A DNA stretch of 64,000 nucleotides from an uncultured Bryobacterales bacterium (GCA_951813065.1 CATOTH010000007.1:1-64000), one strand, 5' to 3'. Shown: positions 43,838 through 52,800, numbered from the stretch's first letter. A program made the numbers and translations. Notes: generated from the sequence alone by a model not told the origin.

Positions 43838-44776
43838 TCATCGGGGATCCTGGTTCTCGGGCAGCCCGGTTGGCCAGATCTGGTTGCGAACGGGGCCTAC
43901 CATCGAGAGAATCTCGTCCAGCAGCCCGGTCGGCTCCTCGAAATCGAATGCCCGGAGATTGCGTTCGACATGGCGGCTCTTGGACATGCCTACCAAGACG
44001 CTGGCCGTGTGGGGATAGTCGTAGCAGAACTTGAGCGCTACCTGGGACACATCCACTCCGCGGGCACGGCACAGGAGCGCAAGCTGGGCTCCGGCCTGTT
44101 GGACTGGAGCGGATGCCAGGTGCCAGTCGGGCGCGCCTCGTTCGGTCAGAATCCGCAAGTGCAGGGGCGAAGCGTTGATCAAACCGATCCCGCGATCCTC
44201 GCACACGGGCCGGAGTTGCGTGTCAAGATCGTCGACCAGGAGGTTGTAGCGTGCATACGACAGAATCGTGTCGACCGACGCACGCTCCGCCACGTCGCGC
44301 AGGATCCCAAGCGGCAAACCGGTAATCCCCACGTAGCGGCACTTGCCGGCCCGCTGAAGTTCGCGAGCAACCGGGAGCGCGTCGTCCAGAATCTGCTGGC
44401 GGTCCACAAACTCGATGTCATGCATCTGGTAGATGTCGACGTAGTCAGTCCGAAGCCTTCGCAGGGACTCGTCAATGCTGGCGCGCACTCGGTCCGCCGA
44501 GAAGTCGAACTTGTCGGTATCGTAACGGCCACACTTCGTGGCGAGCACGATGTCGTGGCGCTTGGGGCCAAGCGCCTTGCCAAGGCGCTCTTCGGACAAC
44601 GTCCGTCCGTAGTATGGCGAAGTGTCGAAGAAGTTCACACCGTGATCGATCGCCATGTGGACGGCGCGCTCGCCCTCGCGCATGTCGATCTCTTCGAACT
44701 CGTTGCCTAGAGGGGAGGCACCGTAGCCCAGAACGGAAACTTCCAGTTCGGTGTTGCCGAGCTTGCGATATTCCAT
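43838..44776 (-). CDS. Aldo/keto reductase, L-fucose/galactose dehydrogenase-like
   Basis: The 312-residue TIM-barrel reductase has YRKLGNTELEVSVLGYGASPLG, FFDTSPYYG (Asp and Tyr of the catalytic tetrad), ATKCGRY (Lys) and DIYQMHDIEF (His). The first strands and GASPLGNEFEEI resemble L-galactose/L-fucose 1-dehydrogenases. With the adjacent lactonase it would oxidise a 6-deoxysugar to the aldonate. The gene diverges from murQ with a 92-base gap. Confidence 0.82.
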   Translation of the reverse strand: MEYRKLGNTELEVSVLGYGASPLGNEFEEIDMREGERAVHMAIDHGVNFFDTSPYYGRTLSEERLGKALGPKRHDIVLATKCGRYDTDKFDFSADRVRASIDESLRRLRTDYVDIYQMHDIEFVDRQQILDDALPVARELQRAGKCRYVGITGLPLGILRDVAERASVDTILSYARYNLLVDDLDTQLRPVCEDRGIGLINASPLHLRILTERGAPDWHLASAPVQQAGAQLALLCRARGVDVSQVALKFCYDYPHTASVLVGMSKSRHVERNLRAFDFEEPTGLLDEILSMVGPVRNQIWPTGLPENQDPR

Positions 44777-44868
44777 GAGGCGGATTGGTTACCCTGCTTC
44801 TTGGGGGAAGGCCAGCTTGAGAATTCTGCTGCAGCCGCAGCGGACGGTCAGCCTTCCCCGAGGTGATG

Positions 44869-45771
44869 ATGCCAGATCCGCTGCCCGCAACCGAGAATGC
44901 CAATCCTCTCACGCGTGCGATCGACCGCGCAAGCACGGAGGAAGTCCTGGCGTTGATCAACACCGAGGACGCGGCTGTCGCAGGCGCGGTTCGCAGGGAG
45001 ATCCCCCGGATCGCTAAGGCGCTGGAGGCCATTGAGAAGTGCTGGGACGGAGGAGGCAGGCTGTATTATGTCGGTGCCGGCACAAGCGGGCGGCTCGGCG
45101 TGCTCGACGCCGCGGAGTGTCCACCGACGTTCGGCACGCCGGCCGAAAGGGTCCAAGCTCTCATCGCAGGCGGCAGAGACGCGCTGCTCAGGGCGGTGGA
45201 AGGTGCAGAAGACTCTCCCGAACAAGGGCGGGCCGACCTCGTGGGGCACGGCTTCAGGCGCGGCGACGCCCTGGTCGGGATCGCGGCCAGCGGCCGCACC
45301 CCGTACGTCCTCGGCGCCATCGAGTTCGCAGCTTCCCTAGGGGCGGTGACGGTCGGACTGAGTTGCAGCCCGGGCTCCGTCTTGGAGGATTCAGTCCGGT
45401 ATCCGATCACACCGGACGTAGGACCCGAGGTTGTTGCGGGATCAACGAGAATGAAATGCGGCACGGCGCAAAAGCTTGTGCTCAACATGCTTTCAACGGG
45501 GCTCATGATCCGCACGGGATGCGTTCTCGGCAATCTAATGGTGAATGTCCAAGCCAAGAACGCGAAGCTAGCCCGAAGGGCCGAGCGGATCGTGGGCGAA
45601 GTGACTGGCTGCAGCCTTGCGGAAGCCCGGTCCTGGCTCGCGAAGGCAGACTACGATGTGCGACTTGCAATCCTAATACGTATGGGTCGGATGCACCGCG
45701 CCGACGCCCAGCAGTTGCTTCGAAGCTGCGGCAACAACTTGCGGAAAGCCCTCCAGACTCTGCCTGCCTGA
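44869..45771 (+). CDS. murQ: N-acetylmuramic acid 6-phosphate etherase
   Basis: This SIS-fold protein has YYVGAGTSGRLGVLDAAECPPTFG, a clear MurQ signature, plus GIAASGRTPYVLGA and GSTRMKCGTAQKLVLNMLST (key part STRMKCGTAQK). It opens the lactyl ether of MurNAc-6-P during cell-wall recycling, giving GlcNAc-6-P and lactate. About 300 residues. ATGs at 44866 and 44869 follow a CCCCGAGG ribosome site; GTG 44863 is less likely. Confidence 0.95.
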   Translation: MPDPLPATENANPLTRAIDRASTEEVLALINTEDAAVAGAVRREIPRIAKALEAIEKCWDGGGRLYYVGAGTSGRLGVLDAAECPPTFGTPAERVQALIAGGRDALLRAVEGAEDSPEQGRADLVGHGFRRGDALVGIAASGRTPYVLGAIEFAASLGAVTVGLSCSPGSVLEDSVRYPITPDVGPEVVAGSTRMKCGTAQKLVLNMLSTGLMIRTGCVLGNLMVNVQAKNAKLARRAERIVGEVTGCSLAEARSWLAKADYDVRLAILIRMGRMHRADAQQLLRSCGNNLRKALQTLPA

Positions 45772-45902
45772 ATCGCCCAAGGCCCGGCGAGCCCCCAGTG
45801 GACAGGCGCTACCGACTCAAGATCCGCCAACCCGTGAATTCCCCGAATCCCGGTCCAGCCCTTCAATCAGACCAAGCGCTGCTGGACCGCCATCCGGCGG
45901 TC

Positions 45903-46000
45903 CGAACTCCCCGCGGACGCGCAAGAAGCGCCTTCATGAACATCATCAACAGTGCTAAACGCTGGGCGCCGAACTCCCCGCGGACGCGCAAGAAGCGCCT
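45903..46000. repeat. Two 31-bp direct repeats with 36-bp spacer
   Basis: The 31 bases at 45903-45933 recur exactly at 45970-46000. Each copy contains a GCGCaagaaGCGC mini-palindrome. The intergenic region 45772-46154 holds no gene I recognise. Two copies only and no cas genes nearby make CRISPR unlikely; a small repeat family or regulator site is more probable. Confidence 0.8.
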
Positions 46001-46154
46001 GTCCGGGCGAACGACGTAGTCCAGTTCGCGGAACTGATGCTCCGATGACGAGGCTTTGAGCCACCTTCCTCGCCCACGAGCATAACCTCAACGCGCGAAT
46101 TCCCGTCATTAAGGGTAACTGGAGCCCATTCCGATCCAGTTCCGAGTCCGGGCC

Positions 46155-47420
46155 ATGCCGATTCAGAATTCCAAGCTTCCTTGGTTGCGTTCAATCTTCA
46201 TCATTGCAATCGCCGCCAGCCTCACGGCCGGGGCACTGCTTCTCTACGGACCAGCGCCGCCCGATCTGTCAACCGCGCTCGTCGAGCGCCGCGATTTTCT
46301 GCGAACGGTCACGAGCCGCGGAGAGTTGAAGAGCGCCGAGTCCATTCAGGTCAAGGCGCCTCAGACCCCTAGCCTGAAGATCGTGCAGATTGCCGAGAGC
46401 GGCAAGTTCATCGAAGAGGGAGACATCGTTGTCCGGTTCGACGAAGCCGCCCAAGAGGACCTGCTGATCGCGAGAGAGACCGAAGTACGGCAGGTGGACA
46501 GCGAGATCGAGCAAGCCGAAGCCCAGCACGCCATCACCGACGAGCGAAACGAAATGCTCATCATGCAGGCCACCTATAACGTGGAGCGAGCGGGCCTCGA
46601 AGCCAGCAAGCAAGAGATTCTTGCCGAGATCGAAGCGGCCAAGGCCAAGATCGATGTCGAGATCGCCGAGGGGGAACTCAAGAAATCGGAAGTCACCGCC
46701 GCGGCGAGCGATATGTCTCAGGCGGCAGACATCGATCGGCTGGAAGAGCGCAAGGGCAAAGCCATCCGGGATCTGGAGCTGTCTCGAACCTACCTGGGCA
46801 GCATGGTCTTGCGTGCACCGACTTCCGGAATCGTGCACGTTCTTCCGAACAACCGAGCCCAAGGATCGTTTGGAACCGCCAGGCCGCCGTTCCAAGAGGG
46901 CGACACAGTTTGGACTGGCGCCTCAATCGCGGAGATTCCCGATCTCGATTCCTTGAGAGTGGAGTTCCGGGTCGACGAGGTCGACCGCGGCCGGGTGGAA
47001 GAGGGGCAGGAGACGCTCATTCGGATCGACGCCGTTCCGGACGCAACATTGAGCGGAGCGGTGAGTTGGCTCAGCCCGATTGCCACATTGGTGTTCAACC
47101 GCCTCCCTCCCCAGAAGAACTTCCCAGCCCACTCGCAACTGAAAGAGATCGACGACCGGCTGCGGCCCGGCATGAGCGCAACAGTCGAGATCGTCGTGCA
47201 GAGGATCAGGAACGTCATCGTAATTCCCAGCAAGGCCTCGACGCAAATCGAGGGCAAACCGACAGTGTTCGTCAAGGACGGCACCGGGTATCGCCCAGTG
47301 CAGATCGAAGTCGCCGCAACCAACGGCAGGGAGATCGTCGTTGCCCAAGGTCTTGAGGAGGGCGATTTGATCGCGCTCGAGAATCCGTTGCTCGCATCAG
47401 AGCGCGGACGGACGCTATGA
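46155..47420 (+). CDS. HlyD-type membrane fusion protein
   Basis: The 421-residue protein has one N-terminal membrane helix (SIFIIAIAASLTAGALLLYG). It continues with the first half of a lipoyl-like domain (RDFLRTVTSRGELKSAESIQVKAPQ, key part TSRGELKS), and a long coiled-coil hairpin (about residues 95-205: EIEQAEAQHAITDERNEML and LEERKGKAIRDLELS). The second lipoyl half (LRAPTSGIVHVLPN) and beta-barrel end it. It links an inner-membrane pump to TolC. First gene of a four-gene efflux unit; a second adaptor gene follows after 19 bases. Confidence 0.88.
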   Translation: MPIQNSKLPWLRSIFIIAIAASLTAGALLLYGPAPPDLSTALVERRDFLRTVTSRGELKSAESIQVKAPQTPSLKIVQIAESGKFIEEGDIVVRFDEAAQEDLLIARETEVRQVDSEIEQAEAQHAITDERNEMLIMQATYNVERAGLEASKQEILAEIEAAKAKIDVEIAEGELKKSEVTAAASDMSQAADIDRLEERKGKAIRDLELSRTYLGSMVLRAPTSGIVHVLPNNRAQGSFGTARPPFQEGDTVWTGASIAEIPDLDSLRVEFRVDEVDRGRVEEGQETLIRIDAVPDATLSGAVSWLSPIATLVFNRLPPQKNFPAHSQLKEIDDRLRPGMSATVEIVVQRIRNVIVIPSKASTQIEGKPTVFVKDGTGYRPVQIEVAATNGREIVVAQGLEEGDLIALENPLLASERGRTL

Positions 47421-47439
47421 CCGTAAGGGAGGCCGTGCA

Positions 47440-49554
47440 GTGACCAAGCAGCTCATTCGGATTGCCATCATCCTAGCTCTAGTGGCGGTCGCCGCCGGAG
47501 GCTATTTCGCGTGGCAGAGCATCCCCCAGGAAACACAGAATTTTGCCCTCGCCGAGGTGCTCCGCGGCGATCTCGTAGTAAAGACCTACCTTCGCGGAGA
47601 ACTGCGGGCGGTGAGGTCACTCACGCTGACAGCGCCCAACATCGGCACGCAGTCGCAAATCACGCAACTTGCCCCGACCGGCGCCCTCGCCAAGCGAGGC
47701 AACCTGATCTTCGAACTCGACGACTCAGAGCGAGTGGCCGCCCTGGAAGACAGCCTGCTCTCAGTCGAGCAAATCCAGGAGAACCTGAAGAAGGCGGAAG
47801 CCGAGCTGGAGATCCGCAAGAGCCAGGACGAAGTCGAAATCGTCCAAGCCAATTTCCAAGTCAGGCGTGCCGAGTTGGAAGTCCAGCGCAACGAACTACT
47901 TGCCACGATCGACGCTCGCAAGAATGAACTCACGCTCGAAGAGGCGCAACGGCGCAAGCAAAAACTTGAGGCAGACATCAAGAATCGCCTCCAGCAACGC
48001 GAAGCGGAGCTCGCAGTGCTGCGCGAGCAATTGAACAAGGCGCAATTGGATGTCGAGCGGGACGAGCGAAGAATCGAGCAGTCGCGCGTGCTCGCGCCGC
48101 TTACCGGCTTGGTGTCGGTCCTTCAGAACCGGTCGGAAGGGCGCGGCGGCTTTGGACAGTCGCTCCCGGAAATCAGGGAGGGAGACCAAATCCCGGCGGG
48201 GATGTCGGTCGCCCAGTTGCTCGACCTGTCAGAAATGGAATTGCTGACCCGCGTCGAAGAATCCGAGCGTGCCAATCTGCGCGAAGGCCAGGAGGTTTTC
48301 ATCCGCTTGGACGCAATTCCCGACAAGACGGTGTCAGGCACAATCAAGCGCTTGGGCACGACGGCTTCGGCCAACATTTTCTCCGGCGAGGCGATCAAGA
48401 AATTCGAGTGCGTGATCGGCATCGACATGCGTCAGTTGCTCGAGGTGATCGGAGCTGAGCCTGAACGAATCGAGCGGATCCTGGCGACGGCCCGCCAAAA
48501 TGCCGCCGTCGGTTTCGGCAGTCAAGGGAATCGACAGCAGAACCGTGCCCAGCAGCCGCGCCAGCGGGCCGAAGACGGGCAGCAAGCGGAACAGGGCCAA
48601 GGTCGCGGCCAACGCGGCGCGGGCCAGCAACAAGGGCAACAGACCGCGGAGGGGCAGCAGCCACGGCAGCGCGGCGGCGGCCAGCAGCAAGGACAGCGAG
48701 CTGCGGGTGGCCAGCAGCAAGGACAGCGAGCTGCGGGCGGCCAGCAGCAAGGACAGCGAGCTGCGGGCGGCCAGCAGCAAGGACAGCGAGCTGCGGGTGG
48801 CCAGCAGCAAGGACAGCGCGGCGCCGGCGGCCAAGGGGGCGGTGGCAATCCCTCGCGAATCCTGAGCCGGTTGCCAGAAGCGGCAAGAACGAAAGCAGAG
48901 GCACTGCTGAAGGGACGCTCTCCCCAAGACCTCAGCGATAAAGAGCGGGAGCAATTCCGTCAGATCATGACGTCCGCCACGGGCGGAGCTCAAGGCGGCG
49001 GCCGAGGGGCAGGCGGCCAGGGCGGATTCGGTGGCGGCCAGGGCGGATTCGGTGGCGGCCAAGGCGGATTCGGTGGTGCCCAAGGCGGATTCGGTGGAGC
49101 TCAAGGCGCCGGTCGAGGCGGCGGCGGGTTGCAGCAAGCGAGTGCACCTTCATCATCCGGATCCGAATTTTCCGAGGCCGAGCGCATAGCCGCAATACTG
49201 CCTAGTCCCCCGGAGAAGGGCTCCGACGTTGAAGTGCTGCTACGGCCAGGACTGCTTGCCGATGCAGAGGTAATTGTCGAGAACATCCCCAATACGCTGT
49301 ACATCCCGTACCAAGCTGTATTCGAGGACGGGGCTCAAACCATCGTCTACGTCCTGGAGAACGGGAGGCTGCAGGCGCGACGAATCCAGCTTGGCAGGCG
49401 CTCGGAGTCCCAGGTTGCAGTCGTTGAAGGGCTCGCCGAGGGCGACCAGATTTCACTGTATCGCCCGGACGACGGACCGTCAGTGCCCTCCGGGAGTCCC
49501 GAGCCTTCATCTGGCCCGTCGTTCCCCGGCGGTGGCTCAAGCAGGGGCCGCTAA
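47440..49554 (+). CDS. HlyD-type membrane fusion protein with Gln/Gly repeat insert
   Basis: The 704-residue adaptor starts at GTG 47440 with a membrane helix (IAIILALVAVAAGGYFAW). It has a coiled-coil hairpin (~100-215) and barrel segments like the preceding protein. Between residues ~355 and ~590 it carries a low-complexity insert: QQQGQRAAGG repeats (~414-463), then GGFGGGQ repeats (~527-555). The C-terminal barrel and membrane-proximal domain resume after it (LLRPGLLADAEVIVENIPNTLYIP, key part LADAEVIVE). Other members are 400-450 residues, so the insert explains the size. It ends 3 bases before the permease gene. Confidence 0.85.
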   Translation: MTKQLIRIAIILALVAVAAGGYFAWQSIPQETQNFALAEVLRGDLVVKTYLRGELRAVRSLTLTAPNIGTQSQITQLAPTGALAKRGNLIFELDDSERVAALEDSLLSVEQIQENLKKAEAELEIRKSQDEVEIVQANFQVRRAELEVQRNELLATIDARKNELTLEEAQRRKQKLEADIKNRLQQREAELAVLREQLNKAQLDVERDERRIEQSRVLAPLTGLVSVLQNRSEGRGGFGQSLPEIREGDQIPAGMSVAQLLDLSEMELLTRVEESERANLREGQEVFIRLDAIPDKTVSGTIKRLGTTASANIFSGEAIKKFECVIGIDMRQLLEVIGAEPERIERILATARQNAAVGFGSQGNRQQNRAQQPRQRAEDGQQAEQGQGRGQRGAGQQQGQQTAEGQQPRQRGGGQQQGQRAAGGQQQGQRAAGGQQQGQRAAGGQQQGQRAAGGQQQGQRGAGGQGGGGNPSRILSRLPEAARTKAEALLKGRSPQDLSDKEREQFRQIMTSATGGAQGGGRGAGGQGGFGGGQGGFGGGQGGFGGAQGGFGGAQGAGRGGGGLQQASAPSSSGSEFSEAERIAAILPSPPEKGSDVEVLLRPGLLADAEVIVENIPNTLYIPYQAVFEDGAQTIVYVLENGRLQARRIQLGRRSESQVAVVEGLAEGDQISLYRPDDGPSVPSGSPEPSSGPSFPGGGSSRGR
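48681..48830 (+). repeat. 30-bp coding minisatellite (QQQGQRAAGG)
   Basis: Units start at 48681, 48711, 48741 and 48771, nearly identical at the DNA level, with a fifth degenerate unit at 48801. The repeat is in frame and encodes QQQGQRAAGG. Near-identity at silent positions suggests recent expansion, and copy number probably varies between strains. Confidence 0.9.
49021..49104 (+). repeat. 21-bp coding minisatellite (GGFGGGQ)
   Basis: Four in-frame units begin at 49021, 49042, 49063 and 49084 and encode GGFGGGQ/GGFGGAQ. They follow the 30-bp array in the same adaptor gene. Gly-rich with regularly spaced Phe, hence a flexible possibly self-associating segment. Confidence 0.85.
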
Positions 49555-49557
49555 CCG

Positions 49558-50811
49558 ATGCAAATTCCAAACGTTCTGCCCGAACTCCAAATGGGGATCG
49601 GGAGCCTTCTGGCACATAAGCTCCGTACCTTGCTGACAATGCTCGGCATGATCTTCGGTGTAGGGGCAGTCGTCGCGATGCTCTCGATCACCGAAGGGGC
49701 ACGCCAGGAGATGATCCGCTACATCGACCTCCTCGGTGTCAACAACATTGTGGTCGAGGCCAGCGAAGCGCCGGATCGCGACACGCTGATCGAGCTGCGG
49801 CAGGTGTCACCAGGGCTCACCTTCCGCGACGCGCGGGCAATCGACGCCAACACACCGAACATCGCTTACTTGTCGGAACGCAAGACATTCCAGCCGACCA
49901 GCTTGTTGCCGACGATGGACGGCGACTTACCGACGCTGATCGGAGTGCGGCCAAACTACACCGATATCTACAGCATGTCGCTGATCGAAGGCCGTTTTTT
50001 TACAGCGGAAGAGCAGGCCCGCTCCTCGCCCGTTTGCGTCCTCGGCGAGCGGGCAAAGATCAGCATCCTTGGCTATGGCAGCGCCGTTGGCAAGTACATC
50101 AAGGTCAACGAAGTCTGGCTCCACGTGATCGGCGTCGCGGCCCCCCAGTCGCAGGCGGAATCGGAAGTCGAGGGACTCGAGGCGGACGACCGCAGTAACG
50201 TAATCCTGGCGCCTTTGAATTCCGTCATGCGTCGCTTCGAGGATAACAACAGCTATCTCAAAGACGAGATTGACGGAGTCTATATCCGTGTCGAAGCCGG
50301 GGCCGATCCAATCGAGACCTCGCAGATCGTGCGCGCCATCTTGAACACCACCCACAACGGTGCCAGTGATTTCTCGGTCCTGGTCCCCGCGGACCTGCTC
50401 GCCCAGAGGGAACAGCAGCAGTTGGTGTTTCAAATCGTCATGATCTGCATCGCTGGCATTTCGCTGCTGGTGGGCGGCATCGGCATCATGAACATCATGC
50501 TCGCGACGGTACTCGAGCGCACGAGAGAAATCGGTATCCGCCGGGCGATCGGGGCGCGCCAGCGCGACATTGTCCGGCAATTCCTTATCGAGGCGGTGAT
50601 GATCTCGATCCTTGGCGGTTTGATCGGTATCGCAACAGGATTCGGGGGCTCGAAGGTCATCGCCGCGATCGCCGGTTGGGCAACGGTGGTCACGATCATC
50701 TCGATCGTGGTTTCCTTCGGGGTTTCCGTGTTCATCGGCCTGCTATTCGGTATCTATCCCGCCATGCAGGCGGCCAAGCTTGATCCCATTGAGGCCATCC
50801 GCTATGAATAG
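49558..50811 (+). CDS. MacB-type ABC transporter permease (no ATPase domain)
   Basis: The 417-residue protein has a first membrane helix (LRTLLTMLGMIFGVGAVVAML), a large periplasmic MacB_PCD domain, and three C-terminal helices of the FtsX fold with ERTREIGIRRAIGARQRDIVRQFLIEA (key part REIGIRRAIGAR), the coupling segment. Full MacB proteins carry an N-terminal ATPase of ~220 residues, which is absent here, and no separate ATPase gene lies in the unit. It starts 3 bases after the adaptor and overlaps the TolC gene by 8. Confidence 0.88.
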   Translation: MQIPNVLPELQMGIGSLLAHKLRTLLTMLGMIFGVGAVVAMLSITEGARQEMIRYIDLLGVNNIVVEASEAPDRDTLIELRQVSPGLTFRDARAIDANTPNIAYLSERKTFQPTSLLPTMDGDLPTLIGVRPNYTDIYSMSLIEGRFFTAEEQARSSPVCVLGERAKISILGYGSAVGKYIKVNEVWLHVIGVAAPQSQAESEVEGLEADDRSNVILAPLNSVMRRFEDNNSYLKDEIDGVYIRVEAGADPIETSQIVRAILNTTHNGASDFSVLVPADLLAQREQQQLVFQIVMICIAGISLLVGGIGIMNIMLATVLERTREIGIRRAIGARQRDIVRQFLIEAVMISILGGLIGIATGFGGSKVIAAIAGWATVVTIISIVVSFGVSVFIGLLFGIYPAMQAAKLDPIEAIRYE

Positions 50812-52480
50812 TGCTCAAAAGACACTCGCCATCAAGACTGCCGTGACCGCCGCGGCTGGCATGCTCGTGCTTGTCGTGTCGCCGATTGCGGCGCAATTCG
50901 CAACGTTCCCGGATGGGGCGTACTTCCGCGAGCAATGGCAGGCGGCGCCTTATGCGGTCGAGATCGAGATCGCGGGAAACCTCGAGGACATGGTTGTCGA
51001 CGGCAAGCTGGAACTGAGCTTGCGCGACTATCTGGAACTGGTGATGGCCAATCACCCAGATGTCCAGATCCAGAAGCTCAACGTGCTGGAGCAGGAGAAC
51101 TCGATCCAGAGCGCCCTCAGCCCGTTCGACCCCAACTTGGACCTGAACTTCAACGCCAACCGCTCCGCGAACCCCTCGCAGGATGTCCTGCAGGGCGGAG
51201 ACGTGGTGAGTTCGCTCCGGCAGAACGGCGGTTTCACATACCGGCAGACACTCGATACCGGAACGAATTATCAGATTGGCTTCACCGGCCAGAAAAGCGC
51301 CAGCAGCAGTTCGTTCCGGACGTTCAACCCTTCCATCCAGGACACGCTTTCGTTTCGCATATCGCAGCCATTGCTGCGAAACCGTGGACGCGGGATTCAG
51401 CGCATCCCCGTCATGATCGCGCAGTCGCGCTACGAGACCAGCCAAGCCCAAGCCCGCCAGCGCGTTCTCGCGCTCATCGCGCAGTCGGAAAACACGTACT
51501 GGCAGGTCGTGTCGAATCGCGAGGCACTCACAGTTCAAGAGAACAATCTGGAGCTCCGGCGCCAATTTCTGGAACGCTCGAGGAGAGAGCTCGAACTAGG
51601 GGCGATCTCCGAGCTAGACATCTTTCAGCCCGAGCAGAACTTCGCCAACGCACAAGTCGGAGTGACCCGCGCACGGTACCGTCTGCAGCAAGCCGAAGAC
51701 CGCGTGCGGCGCCAGATCGGCGCGGACCTCCATCCCGAGATTCGCAATCTGCCCCTGGTGCTAACGGAGTCTGCGGACCCTCCGCTCTACATGGCAACGT
51801 ACGAGGCGGAAGAGACTTTGAGGAAAGCGCTGCTCATGCGACCCGAGATCATGCAGCAGAGAAAGAATCTGGAGATTGACGACTACAACATCAAGCGCAA
51901 TACGAACGCCCAGCGGCCAGACCTTTCCTTGACCGCCAGCTACAGCGCTACGGGACTTGGCGGGAATCTCTATCAGAATTCGCTGGTGGGCGGCAGCTCC
52001 AGGCTGTTGCTTTCGGCGGGCGGCTTCCCAGCCGCCATGGAGCAGCTGCTGCAATTCGCTTTCCCCACGTACAGCGTGGGCATCACGCTCAACCTGCCGT
52101 TACGCAATCGGCGGGCGGCAGTGAACCTGGCAAACTCGGTCATCCAGAAGAAGCGCAACATGTACCAGCTCCAGTCGCTCGAGCAGCAGATCCGCTTGGA
52201 TGTGCTCAATGCCATCGCCGGAATCGAACTGAGCAAGGCGGCGATTCAGCAAGCCGCAGTAGCCCTCGACTACTCTCAGAAACGACTTGACGCCGAGCAG
52301 TTGAAGTACGACCTCGGCGTGAGCACGGCATTCATCGTGCTGGATGCCCAGGACGACCTCGTCCAGAGCCAGGCGGACTTGTTACAAGAATCGATCGGCT
52401 ACCGCCTGGCGATCGTCACGTTGCTGCAGTCGACGGGCGAACTCCTCGACGCGCGGGGTATCAGGCTGAGCTTCAACTAG
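50804..52480 (+). CDS. TolC-family outer-membrane efflux protein
   Basis: From ATG 50804 the product has a signal peptide (LAIKTAVTAAAGMLVLVVSPIAA) and two outer-membrane efflux repeats. LELVMANHPDVQIQKLNVLEQ marks the start of the first, and AINGLNVQ-like segments such as LEQQIRLDVLNAIAGIELSKAAIQQA (key part LDVLNAI) belong to the second. Trimers form the exit duct for the pump encoded upstream. ~558 residues, a little long owing to an N-terminal extension of ~60 residues before the first helix. Confidence 0.88.
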   Translation: MNSAQKTLAIKTAVTAAAGMLVLVVSPIAAQFATFPDGAYFREQWQAAPYAVEIEIAGNLEDMVVDGKLELSLRDYLELVMANHPDVQIQKLNVLEQENSIQSALSPFDPNLDLNFNANRSANPSQDVLQGGDVVSSLRQNGGFTYRQTLDTGTNYQIGFTGQKSASSSSFRTFNPSIQDTLSFRISQPLLRNRGRGIQRIPVMIAQSRYETSQAQARQRVLALIAQSENTYWQVVSNREALTVQENNLELRRQFLERSRRELELGAISELDIFQPEQNFANAQVGVTRARYRLQQAEDRVRRQIGADLHPEIRNLPLVLTESADPPLYMATYEAEETLRKALLMRPEIMQQRKNLEIDDYNIKRNTNAQRPDLSLTASYSATGLGGNLYQNSLVGGSSRLLLSAGGFPAAMEQLLQFAFPTYSVGITLNLPLRNRRAAVNLANSVIQKKRNMYQLQSLEQQIRLDVLNAIAGIELSKAAIQQAAVALDYSQKRLDAEQLKYDLGVSTAFIVLDAQDDLVQSQADLLQESIGYRLAIVTLLQSTGELLDARGIRLSFN

Positions 52481-52525
52481 CGGGTCCGGGGCGGTAGTGG
52501 CTCCCTCTACAATGAGACGAGCCGT

Positions 52526-52602
52526 CGGGGCGTGGCGCAGTCTGGTAGCGCGCCTGCTTTGGGAGCAGGAAGTCGGGGGTTCGAATCCCTCCGCCCCGAC
52601 CA
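52526..52602 (+). tRNA. tRNA-Pro (TGG)
   Basis: The 77-base cloverleaf has acceptor CGGGGCG/CGCCCCG, a D arm with GCGC...GCGC, the anticodon stem CCTGC/GCAGG with loop TTTGGGA (anticodon TGG), a T arm GGGGG-TTCGAAT-CCCTC-type and an encoded CCA. It sits 45 bases after the TolC gene and 46 bases before an IS481 relic. Confidence 0.96.
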
Positions 52603-52647
52603 TCTATTCCGGGGGTCCGGCCCGCAGACATAGGTAACAGAACGTAC

Positions 52648-52800
52648 CTAAGACATAGGAGACGACCTCGCGCCAAACGGGTTGTCGGTGGTTTGCGGCG
52701 TTTTCTGCTCCAAGTCAATCGAACCCAGGTCGTAGTGCATGAACCTGACAAGCCAGAAGGCGTCGCCGACCTCCTCGATGTCGAGCATTTCGGCGGCCAT
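52648..52800 (-). pseudogene. IS481-type transposase C-terminal relic
   Basis: The 50 residues ending at 52648 read IEEVGDAFWLVRFMHYDLGS, then EQKTPQTTDNPFGARSSPMS, which matches the conserved tail of IS481-family transposases (WLVSFMHYDLG ... NPFG ... PMS). Upstream on the minus strand the sequence no longer resembles the transposase, so only the tail persists. Bases 52627-52660 hold a repeated 'gacatagg' motif that may be the element's end. The rest of 52801-53001 shows nothing recognisable. Confidence 0.7.

Noticed and set aside
45903..46000. CRISPR array
   Set aside because: Only two repeat copies, no leader, no cas genes in the window; reported as a direct repeat instead.
48334..49137. 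Minus-strand Leu/Ala-rich ORF over the repeat region
   Set aside because: It is an antisense shadow generated by the repeats of the adaptor gene.
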